A stretch of DNA of 6,281 nt from Bacilli bacterium (GTDB taxonomy: Bacteria > Bacillota_I > Bacilli_A > RFN20 > CAG-288), in contig CAAFJQ010000179.1 in the NCBI GenBank assembly GCA_900763245.1, forward strand, positions 1 through 6,281. The letters are read 5' to 3'. The position numbers and the translations under genes are program-made. This document shows positions 1-5,120 of the stretch, in pieces (the stretch's first letter is position 1; the number at the start of each line of letters is the position of its first letter). The notes beneath the pieces are model-generated. The model did not search any database and was not told the origin of the DNA. It worked only from the letters and a program-made list of their open reading frames with translations.

Positions 1-1
1 A

Positions 2-121
2 ATGACGCGTCTCGACGACTGCATCAAGACAAGCGAGGATGAAAACGCGTCGATATGGAAGCTTTGCTCCATGAGCAAAAAAGACCTGGATCTTTTGTCA
101 CGGCTGGGGTTGGAAAGTTAA
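2..121 (+). CDS. holA: 3' end of a gene, probable DNA polymerase III delta subunit (partial)
   Basis: An open frame enters from the left edge and ends at a TAA at 119-121, giving about 39 C-terminal residues; the ATG at base 2 is probably an internal Met, since no upstream sequence is visible. The tail contains LDDCIKTSEDE followed by a short helical stretch and ends LSRLGLES. The pattern L-x-x-L-D-x-x-I-K-T resembles the C-terminal helical domain of the clamp-loader delta subunit, which loads the sliding clamp at replication forks. Context supports this: in several Firmicutes holA converges on rpsT, exactly as here, and a rho-independent terminator follows 48 bases after the stop. The identification is an inference from a short tail plus gene order; another protein cannot be excluded. 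Confidence 0.5.
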   Translation: MTRLDDCIKTSEDENASIWKLCSMSKKDLDLLSRLGLES

Positions 122-169
122 TCTGATTGGGAAACCTTTATTTAAGACAAAGATACTGATTCGATAAAT

Positions 170-197
170 GCTTCCTCTTCGTTGTAGGAAGCTTTTT
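170..197 (+). terminator. rho-independent terminator of the probable holA gene
   Basis: A perfect 7-bp stem GCTTCCT (170-176) / AGGAAGC (186-192) with a 9-base loop is followed directly by TTTTT (193-197). The T-run lies on the right, so it acts on plus-strand transcripts and fits the gene ending at 121. Confidence 0.8.
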
Positions 198-225
198 CAG
201 TCTAAGAAAACAAATGATTGATGCG

Positions 226-269
226 TCTAGAATAGAAAAGTGGTATAGTTACCACTTTTCTATTCTAGA
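226..269. terminator. perfect 20-bp palindrome, likely bidirectional terminator
   Basis: Bases 226-245 and 250-269 are perfect reverse complements around the loop TAGT. The inner six base pairs (GTGGTA/TACCAC) are the GC-richer part, and the outer part is AT-rich, so on either strand the core hairpin is followed by TTTTCTATTCTAGA. That is the layout of a bidirectional intrinsic terminator. It sits between the plus-strand terminator at 170-197 and the minus-strand terminators at 288-363. The core is short and its T-tract is interrupted, so termination strength is uncertain; it could also be a cruciform-forming repeat with another role. Confidence 0.55.
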
Positions 270-287
270 ATTTAAGTTTAGAACATT

Positions 288-318
288 AAAAACTCGTCAC
301 TTAACGAAAAGCGACGAG
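288..318 (-). terminator. second (distal) terminator of rpsT
   Basis: Read on the minus strand, a 10-bp stem (arms 309-318 and 293-302) with a 6-base loop is followed by TTTTT (complement of 288-292). One pair is G-U in the minus-strand RNA but would be A-C in plus-strand RNA, so the hairpin is fully paired only as a minus-strand transcript. It lies 18 bases beyond the first rpsT terminator hairpin's T-run and would catch read-through. Confidence 0.7.
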
Positions 319-335
319 CGATTGCCGTATAAGAC

Positions 336-363
336 AAAAAAGACCAGTTGATTGGACTGGTCT
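336..363 (-). terminator. rho-independent terminator of rpsT
   Basis: A perfect 8-bp stem AGACCAGT (341-348) / ACTGGTCT (356-363) with a 7-base loop is followed on the minus strand by TTTTTGTCTT (complement of 331-340). The hairpin starts 25 bases after the rpsT stop codon and is its main terminator. Confidence 0.85.
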
Positions 364-388
364 GATATGCACAATAAAATTAGGAAGA

Positions 389-682
389 TTACTTGCTTTC
401 TTCAGTGGCAGCAGGAGCAGCCTTAAGAGCGTTGACAGCCTTCATAAGGGAAGACTTCTGACGGGAAGCGGTATTTAAAGCCTGGATTCCTTCCTTGACG
501 GACTTATCAATAAGTGCGACAGCTTCAGGAAGAAGCTTTTCGGCAAGCTCAAGATCCTTCTTTTCGCAAGCAGCCTTGACCTTCTTGATAGCAGTTCTCA
601 TCTGAGACTTGAAGGAAGCATTGTGCTGTCTGTTTCTTTCATCGATTAAGATACGTTTCTTCTGTGATTTGATGTTAGCCAT
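389..682 (-). CDS. rpsT: 30S ribosomal protein S20
   Basis: The 97-residue product has the usual size of S20, a three-helix protein that binds 16S rRNA in the body of the small subunit and helps its assembly. The N-terminus MANIKSQKKRI, the following basic helix with NASFKSQMRTAIKK, and the C-terminal block LNTASRQKSSLMKAVNAL are characteristic of the family. The tail AAPAATEESK is a low-complexity extension. The ATG at 680-682 is preceded on the minus strand by AGGAG nine bases upstream, which fixes the start. The gene is monocistronic: it has its own strong promoter at 740-768 and tandem terminators downstream. It converges on the probable holA gene and diverges from deoC. Confidence 0.97.
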   Translation of the reverse strand: MANIKSQKKRILIDERNRQHNASFKSQMRTAIKKVKAACEKKDLELAEKLLPEAVALIDKSVKEGIQALNTASRQKSSLMKAVNALKAAPAATEESK

Positions 683-739
683 TTTAATAATCTCCTATTA
701 ATTTACGTTGAATATAAAATCTGTTTCCAGCGATATAGA

Positions 740-768
740 ATTATACTAGACGGGCAAGAATATTTCAA
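740..768 (-). promoter_or_regulatory. sigma-A type promoter of rpsT
   Basis: On the minus strand, TTGAAA (complement of 763-768) and TATAAT (complement of 740-745) are separated by exactly 17 bases. This is one mismatch from the full consensus. Transcription would start near 733, giving a leader of about 50 bases before the rpsT ATG, suiting a highly expressed ribosomal protein gene. Confidence 0.88.
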
Positions 769-850
769 TACCTTACGTTGAAAAAACGCTTTAAATGAGC
801 TGGTTTTCTTAATAAAAGAGATCGAAATCATCTTCTTTGAGGAAAGAGCG

Positions 851-879
851 ATGAAAGTGAAGAATAAAGTCGCTTTCAT
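851..879. repeat. inverted repeat next to the deoC -10 box, possible operator
   Basis: ATGAAAG (851-857) and CTTTCAT (873-879) are perfect inverted copies; with one T-G and one G-C pair the arms reach 9 bp around an 11-base centre. The repeat covers the -35 region and its right arm includes the T of the TG motif in the extended -10, so a protein bound here would block RNA polymerase. Because it lies upstream of the predicted start site, it would act as DNA rather than as leader RNA. A regulator of nucleoside use is plausible, but nothing in the window names it. Confidence 0.4.
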
Positions 880-887
880 GGTATAAT
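879..887 (+). promoter_or_regulatory. extended -10 promoter of deoC
   Basis: TGGTATAAT (879-887) is a perfect extended -10 element (TGn plus TATAAT). The -35 position at a 17-base spacing, GAAGAA, is poor, as is common when an extended -10 is present. Transcription would start near 894, only about 16 bases before the chosen deoC start, leaving just enough leader for the ribosome binding site. Confidence 0.7.
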
Positions 888-898
888 CTTAACGAATC

Positions 899-903
899 GA
901 GGT
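899..903 (+). promoter_or_regulatory. ribosome binding site that decides the deoC start
   Basis: GAGGT (899-903) lies 7 bases before the ATG at 911, a normal spacing, but only 1 base before the in-frame ATG at 905. The downstream ATG is therefore the better start. Confidence 0.75.
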
Positions 904-910
904 AATGAAC

Positions 911-1549
911 ATGAATTATAATCGTATGATCGACCACACCCTTCTTGCACCTGATGCAACTGAAAGCCAGATCAAGAAAATCTGCGACGAAGCCAAAGAA
1001 CATCACTTTGCTTCTGTCTGCGTCAATCCCAGCTGGGTTTCTTTCTGTGCCAAGGAACTGAAAGGAACAGACAGCAAAGTCTGCACAGTCATCGGCTTCC
1101 CTTTAGGTGCAACCAGCACAAAGAGCAAGGAAGAAGAGCTTAAACAGGCTATTGCCGATGGTGCTGAAGAGCTTGATATGGTCATCAATATCGGAAAGCT
1201 CAAAGATCATCAGGATGAATATGTTGAGAATGAAATCCATGCTTTGAAACAGTTATGCGGAAATCTCGTTCTGAAGGTCATCATCGAAACATGCCTTCTT
1301 ACCGATGAAGAGAAAGTCAGAGTATGCCTTCTTGCCAAGAAGGCCGGTGCTGATTTTGTCAAGACTTCCACCGGTTTCTCCAAAGGCGGAGCCACCAAGG
1401 AAGATGTCGCTTTGATGAGAAAGACTGTCGGTCCTGAAATGGGCGTCAAAGCTTCCGGCGGTGTCAGAACCAGGGAAGATATGGAAGATATGATCAAGGC
1501 CGGTGCTACCAGAATCGGTACAAGCCACGGCTGTGAATTGATCAAGTAA
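911..1549 (+). CDS. deoC: deoxyribose-phosphate aldolase
   Basis: This cytoplasmic class I aldolase splits 2-deoxy-D-ribose 5-phosphate into acetaldehyde and glyceraldehyde 3-phosphate, feeding deoxynucleoside sugar into glycolysis. The product has 212 residues from the chosen start MNYNRMIDHTLL, close to the family norm of about 220. The TIM-barrel motifs appear in order: CVNP (residues 38-41), VIGFPLGATSTKSK (61-74), the acid Asp89 in LDMVIN, Schiff-base Lys151 in FVKTSTGF, and Lys180 in VKASGGVRT. All three catalytic residues are present. An in-frame ATG at 905 would add two residues but lies too near the Shine-Dalgarno site. The gene stands alone: no deoB, nucleoside phosphorylase or transporter is nearby in the window. 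It has its own promoter with a possible operator and shares a terminator with the converging RNase J gene. Confidence 0.96.
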   Translation: MNYNRMIDHTLLAPDATESQIKKICDEAKEHHFASVCVNPSWVSFCAKELKGTDSKVCTVIGFPLGATSTKSKEEELKQAIADGAEELDMVINIGKLKDHQDEYVENEIHALKQLCGNLVLKVIIETCLLTDEEKVRVCLLAKKAGADFVKTSTGFSKGGATKEDVALMRKTVGPEMGVKASGGVRTREDMEDMIKAGATRIGTSHGCELIK

Positions 1550-1571
1550 TCGTTTCAAAATTTAAGAAAAG

Positions 1572-1617
1572 CCAAAGAAAAAGCTTCTGTTTTTGTACAC
1601 AGAAGCTTTTTCTTTGG
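1572..1617. terminator. shared bidirectional terminator of deoC and the RNase J gene
   Basis: Bases 1572-1590 and 1599-1617 form a perfect 19-bp stem around an 8-base loop. The core AGCTTCTGT/ACAGAAGCT is flanked by A-rich and T-rich arms, so each strand shows a hairpin followed by TTTTTCTTT. It starts 22 bases after the deoC stop and, on the minus strand, four bases after the RNase J stop codon, so one element ends both convergent transcripts. Confidence 0.9.
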
Positions 1618-1621
1618 TTGC

Positions 1622-3370
1622 TTAACGAGGATCGACCTTTTCGAGCTGATCGATATCAAGGATCTCTAAGAAGACCATCGGCTCCTTATCCGTGTTCTTG
1701 ACGATGAAGCGGGAGATCTTATCAGAGATCTTTTTGCTCATCTCAGGGATGGAGATTTTCTTTTCGCTGTTGACTAAAAGGTTAGTAAGAGCAGTGTTCA
1801 GCATCGTTGCGATGGAATTGAGAAGGGGTTCATTGTTCTTCATATAGATGAAGCCTCTCATCTGAATATCAGGTTCAGAGAGGATTTGTCTTTTCTTGGA
1901 AGAGACTGTCACACCGATGACGACAATGCCGCCGTCAGCCATCTTTGTTCTCTCTTCAATAGCAGCCTCTTTGACATCGCCGACTGATGATCCATCGACC
2001 ATGACATCACCGTTTTTGATCATGATGTTCTTGTGGATCATTCTTCCGGTCTGGTCAAAGGCGAGTGCCATACCATTGTCATAGACTAAAGTATTGAAGT
2101 GATTCAGTCCGATTCCTAAGTCGATGGCAAGTGTCGCATTGGCCATCAAAAGGCGGAAATCGCCTTTGACAGGGAGATAATAGCGAGGACGGAAGAGGGA
2201 AATCATCAGCTTGAGGTCCTCTTGTCTTGCATGCATGGACGCGACTTCTTTTCTCGATAAAGTGATGACGTGGCAATCTGTTCTGAAAATCGTATCAGCA
2301 GTATCGACTGCCAAGACCTCTGTTCCAGGAACAGAAGGAGCGCAGTTGATCCAGGTGTCATTGTTATCGATCTTCAGACCGTTGACATTGCCATAGCAGA
2401 TTTCTTTGCAGTAGTTATAAAGGTTGTCTCCGCTTCCTGTGACCAAGATGATGACATCCTTAGCAGGAGTCTTTTTGACATCGCTAAGAGAGATTCTCAT
2501 GCCTTCAGGAATGACGATATCACCGATTTTGGCCATCGTATCGAAGAAAGCAACCTGTTCAGGATTGGCGATGCAGATTTTCTTGTGATAACGGATAGCT
2601 AAGTTGATGACTTCCTGAATGTTATAGAAGTTCTGGTTGTAGATAGAGATGAAAGTCTTTCCGGTAGGATCTTCGATTGCATTCTTGATCTGCTCTGTGA
2701 TCTTGTGATTCGGAGAGGAGATGCCAGGAAGATCGGCGCTTTCACTCTCTGTCATAAGAAGGAAAGTCTTCTCGTTTTCAGAGAGTCTTGCAACCTTGGG
2801 AAGATCGAACTGGTAACCCTTTAAAGGAGAATAGTCGGTGATGAAGTCAGAGGTGTAGACGATGTTTCCTAAACGGGTTCTTAAGGCAAAACCAAAGGAT
2901 TCCGCAACAGAATGCGTAGTCTGGAAAAGCTCAAAGACATGACCGGCAATGGTGAGAGTATCACTGGGATTGACCGGAATGAAATCATAGGAAGAGAGCT
3001 TCTTGAACTTGTTTCCGTAGGTGGTTTTGATGATGGAGATCGTAGTCTGTGTCGCATAGATAGGAGCTCTTACGACATTGAGAAGATAGGGGAGGGCACC
3101 ATACTGATCATCATGACCATGTGTGATGATAATAGCCTTGACGCGATGAGCGATATTCTTGATGTAGGTGAAATCAGGAATGATGAAATCGACACCAGGA
3201 AGGGCGCTGGTCGGATATTTCAGACCGGCCTCGATGATGAAGGCATCATTGTTGACTTCGATGACATAGCAGTTCTTTCCCATCTCATCCATGCCGCCTA
3301 ATGCGACGACTTTGATAGGATAGTCCCCGATTTCATTGACAAACGGGGTCAGTGTTTCATTGTTTTCCAT
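1622..3370 (-). CDS. RNase J family protein with altered active site (RNase J2-like)
   Basis: The 582-residue product follows the RNase J plan: an N-terminal metallo-beta-lactamase part, an inserted beta-CASP domain, the returning beta-lactamase part, and a C-terminal domain with KEPMVFLEILDI. RNase J enzymes process and degrade mRNA and rRNA, by 5' exonuclease and endonuclease action. Motifs are recognisable but changed. HxHxDH reads HGHDDQ (84-89), so the last His is Gln. The motif 1 Asp is Glu in FIIEAG. The late VHGEYR reads VKGDFR, with Lys402 for His. TGSQGEP reads TGSGDNL (311-317), and SGHA reads SMHA (His380 kept). His153 in THSVAES and Asp175 in TSDF remain. In B. subtilis and S. 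aureus, RNase J2 is the paralogue with weakened motifs that partners J1, so this is probably J2-like and weakly active. The ATG at 3370 is preferred: AAAGG lies ten bases upstream and it gives near-normal family length. An in-frame ATG at 3433 lacks a ribosome binding site. Confidence 0.88.
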   Translation of the reverse strand: MENNETLTPFVNEIGDYPIKVVALGGMDEMGKNCYVIEVNNDAFIIEAGLKYPTSALPGVDFIIPDFTYIKNIAHRVKAIIITHGHDDQYGALPYLLNVVRAPIYATQTTISIIKTTYGNKFKKLSSYDFIPVNPSDTLTIAGHVFELFQTTHSVAESFGFALRTRLGNIVYTSDFITDYSPLKGYQFDLPKVARLSENEKTFLLMTESESADLPGISSPNHKITEQIKNAIEDPTGKTFISIYNQNFYNIQEVINLAIRYHKKICIANPEQVAFFDTMAKIGDIVIPEGMRISLSDVKKTPAKDVIILVTGSGDNLYNYCKEICYGNVNGLKIDNNDTWINCAPSVPGTEVLAVDTADTIFRTDCHVITLSRKEVASMHARQEDLKLMISLFRPRYYLPVKGDFRLLMANATLAIDLGIGLNHFNTLVYDNGMALAFDQTGRMIHKNIMIKNGDVMVDGSSVGDVKEAAIEERTKMADGGIVVIGVTVSSKKRQILSEPDIQMRGFIYMKNNEPLLNSIATMLNTALTNLLVNSEKKISIPEMSKKISDKISRFIVKNTDKEPMVFLEILDIDQLEKVDPR

Positions 3371-3380
3371 TATAAACAGA

Positions 3381-3385
3381 CCTTT
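3381..3385 (-). promoter_or_regulatory. ribosome binding site that decides the RNase J start
   Basis: AAAGG on the minus strand lies ten bases before the ATG at 3368-3370. No comparable site precedes the alternative in-frame ATG at 3431-3433, which would add 21 residues with no family counterpart. Confidence 0.65.
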
Positions 3386-3397
3386 CAAATTAAATCT

Positions 3398-3430
3398 TTC
3401 ATAGAATAAATCATATAAGTCATCTATGAA
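3398..3430 (-). repeat. inverted repeat in the RNase J leader
   Basis: TTCATAGA (3398-3405) and TCTATGAA (3423-3430) are perfect 8-bp inverted copies with a 17-base centre. In the minus-strand transcript this hairpin would sit in the leader near the predicted 5' end and end about 12 bases before the ribosome binding site. A 5' hairpin can protect an mRNA from 5' exonucleases, which would be a natural place for feedback by the encoded protein; that is an inference. Confidence 0.45.
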
Positions 3431-3446
3431 CATTATCTTATATCAA

Positions 3447-3474
3447 TTTATACCAAAACGTATCGTATTTCAAA
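3447..3474 (-). promoter_or_regulatory. probable promoter of the RNase J gene
   Basis: On the minus strand, TGGTATAAA (TATAAA at 3447-3452) forms an extended -10 element. Upstream lies TTTGAA (3469-3474) at a 16-base spacing, or TTGAAA (3468-3473) at 15. It starts ten bases past the xth stop codon. Initiation near 3440 would give a leader of about 70 bases. I see no terminator between xth and this point, so the gene probably also receives read-through from the aguA operon. Confidence 0.6.
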
Positions 3475-3483
3475 CATTAGTTG

Positions 3484-4251
3484 TTATTTCAAGTCGATAT
3501 CAAGAAGAACAGGGCAGTGATCAGAGCCGAAGACATCATTTAAGATTTCGCTTCTTTTTACAAGCGGGAAGATATCTTCTGTCACTAACATATAGTCAAG
3601 TCTCCATCCAGCATTGGTCTTTCTTGCATTTCTGAAGTAAGACCAATAAGAGTATTTCTTCTCTTCAGGATGCAGCTTTCTGAAGGTATCGACAAAACCT
3701 AAGTCGAGAAGCTTTGAAAACTCTCTTCTCTCCTCATCGGTAAAACCGGCAGAATGATGATTGGTGCTAGGATTCTTCAAGTCGATCTCATTGTGAGCGA
3801 CATTCAAGTCGCCGGTTACGATGACCGGTTTCTTGTTCTTTAAAAGAGTGAGGTACTCTCTTAGATCCTTTTCAAACTGCATGCGGAAATCAAGGCGTTT
3901 CAGTTCCTCTCCGGAATTAGGAACATAGAGCGTGACATAATAGAAGTTCTCGAATTCCAAAGTCGTCGCTCTACCCTCCTCATCATATTTTCCGTCGATC
4001 AGTCCATAATGGACAGAAAGCGGTTCTCTTTTTGTAAGGATTGCAGTTCCGCTATAGCCCTTTTTGACCTTGGATACAGTCCAATAAGGCGTATATCCTT
4101 CCGGAACAAAAGGAAAATCCTTATGTTCCTTCTCACTGAGCTTCAGTTCCTCGATGGAGATGAAATCAGGAGAGAGAGGAAGCCACTGAGAAAGAAGATC
4201 CTTTCCTAGATATGCCTTGATGGAGTTTACATTGAATGATAAGAATGTCAT
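3484..4251 (-). CDS. xth: exodeoxyribonuclease III / AP endonuclease
   Basis: The 255-residue product belongs to the exonuclease III branch of the endonuclease/exonuclease/phosphatase fold. These enzymes cut DNA at abasic sites and trim 3' ends during base excision repair. The catalytic set is complete: Asn7 in FNVNSIK, metal ligand Glu35 in IEELK (the family usually has QETK), Tyr109 in YVPNSG, Asp148 and Asn150 in TGDLNVAH, Asp209 in WRLDYML, and Asp244/His245 in GSDHCPV. Length matches the usual 250-270. The start lies two bases after the aguB stop, with only a weak GAGA seven bases upstream, so translation is probably coupled to aguB. Sitting third in a polyamine operon is unusual for this gene. 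The Bacillus equivalent is called exoA. Confidence 0.95.
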   Translation of the reverse strand: MTFLSFNVNSIKAYLGKDLLSQWLPLSPDFISIEELKLSEKEHKDFPFVPEGYTPYWTVSKVKKGYSGTAILTKREPLSVHYGLIDGKYDEEGRATTLEFENFYYVTLYVPNSGEELKRLDFRMQFEKDLREYLTLLKNKKPVIVTGDLNVAHNEIDLKNPSTNHHSAGFTDEERREFSKLLDLGFVDTFRKLHPEEKKYSYWSYFRNARKTNAGWRLDYMLVTEDIFPLVKRSEILNDVFGSDHCPVLLDIDLK

Positions 4252-4253
4252 TT

Positions 4254-5120
4254 TTATTTCTCGCTGTCATCCATCTTAAGGATAGGAGTGTACATCTCAG
4301 GGCGTCTATCACGGAAGATGCCCCAGTCTCTTCTGTTCTTCTGAATCTCATCAAGATCATAGGAGTGGATGAGAAGTCCCTCTTCTTCTCTGTTGAGGCT
4401 TTCGACGATGGTACCAGTCTCATCGGTCATAAAGGAAGAACCGAAGAACTTCATGCTGGAGTGCTCCTCTTTTTCGATGCCGACTCTGTTGCTTGCAAGA
4501 ACTGGCATGATATTGAGTGCGCTCTGTCCGATCATCGCATTTCTCCAATGCGGCATGGAATCTTTGTCTAATACAGGCTCAGAGCCGATGGCAGTCGGGA
4601 AAAGAAGATAATCCGCACCTTTTAAGGCAAGGATTCTTCCGGTTTCCATAAACCACTGGTCCCAGCAGATGCCGATACCGACATTGCCAGCCTTAGAGCG
4701 GAAGACCTGATATCCGGTATCGCCAGGAGCGAAGTAGAACTTCTCTTCATAGCATTCGCCTGTAGGGATATGTGTCTTTCTGTAAAGGCCGAGTCTTTTT
4801 CCATCCTTGTCGATGACACAGATGGAATTGAAATAGCAGCAGCCCTTCTTTTCAAAGAAGGAGACAGGAATGACGATTTCCTGTTCTTTTGCAAGCTTGG
4901 AGAAGTATTCCAAGGTTTTGGAATTCTCATATTCCTCTGCAAAATCGAAGCGGTTGTAGTCTTCGATCTGGCAGAAGTAGTTTCTTTCGAAAAGTTCCTG
5001 AAGAAGGATCAAGTCTGCACCATTCTTCTTCGCTTCCTTGATGAAGGCTGTTTCCTTCTTGATGTTCTCATCATAATCGTGAGAACAGCTCATCTGACTT
5101 AAAGACAATGTTACTTTCAT
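4254..5120 (-). CDS. aguB: N-carbamoylputrescine amidase
   Basis: The enzyme hydrolyses N-carbamoylputrescine to putrescine, CO2 and ammonia, the last step of the agmatine route to polyamines. The 288-residue product is a nitrilase-superfamily member with the full Glu-Lys-Cys triad: Glu42 in LLQELFE, Lys115 in YRKTHIP and Cys152 in GIGICWDQWF. The YRKTHIP context and the C-terminal block WGIFRDRRPEMY match AguB rather than other nitrilases, and length is typical. Its ATG overlaps the aguA stop in the sequence ATGA, indicating translational coupling, and a strong GGAGG lies ten bases upstream inside aguA. Pairing with aguA makes the substrate assignment firm. This is the aguA/aguB route, not the putrescine carbamoyltransferase route of many lactic acid bacteria. 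Confidence 0.95.
   Translation of the reverse strand: MKVTLSLSQMSCSHDYDENIKKETAFIKEAKKNGADLILLQELFERNYFCQIEDYNRFDFAEEYENSKTLEYFSKLAKEQEIVIPVSFFEKKGCCYFNSICVIDKDGKRLGLYRKTHIPTGECYEEKFYFAPGDTGYQVFRSKAGNVGIGICWDQWFMETGRILALKGADYLLFPTAIGSEPVLDKDSMPHWRNAMIGQSALNIMPVLASNRVGIEKEEHSSMKFFGSSFMTDETGTIVESLNREEEGLLIHSYDLDEIQKNRRDWGIFRDRRPEMYTPILKMDDSEK

Noticed and set aside
226..269. Palindrome as the end of an insertion sequence or miniature transposon
   Set aside because: No second copy, flanking target duplication or transposase is visible in the window; a terminator reading is simpler.
905..910. Upstream ATG for deoC, adding two residues
   Set aside because: The GAGGT site would be only one base from this ATG; the ATG at 911 has normal spacing.
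809..1006. Minus-strand open frame of 65 codons across the deoC promoter and start
   Set aside because: It covers the deoC promoter and the first coding part of deoC on the opposite strand, has no ribosome binding site or recognisable motif, and its composition is that of a reverse-strand shadow.
1210..1558. Two minus-strand open frames of 101-111 codons inside deoC
   Set aside because: They are antisense to a gene with all catalytic motifs in place and resemble no known protein; they arise from deoC codon use.
2270..3301. Plus-strand open frames of 110 and 129 codons inside the RNase J gene
   Set aside because: They are antisense shadows rich in Asp, Ile and Gly from the reverse complement of the coding frame, with no promoter or ribosome binding site of their own.
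3371..3433. Longer RNase J start at 3433, adding 21 residues
   Set aside because: It has no ribosome binding site, begins about seven bases after the predicted transcript start, overlaps the leader hairpin, and would make the protein longer than the family norm.
4236..5102. Plus-strand open frames of about 80-111 codons antisense to aguB
   Set aside because: They lie wholly or almost wholly over the aguB frame, which is secure from its triad and context, and have no family features.
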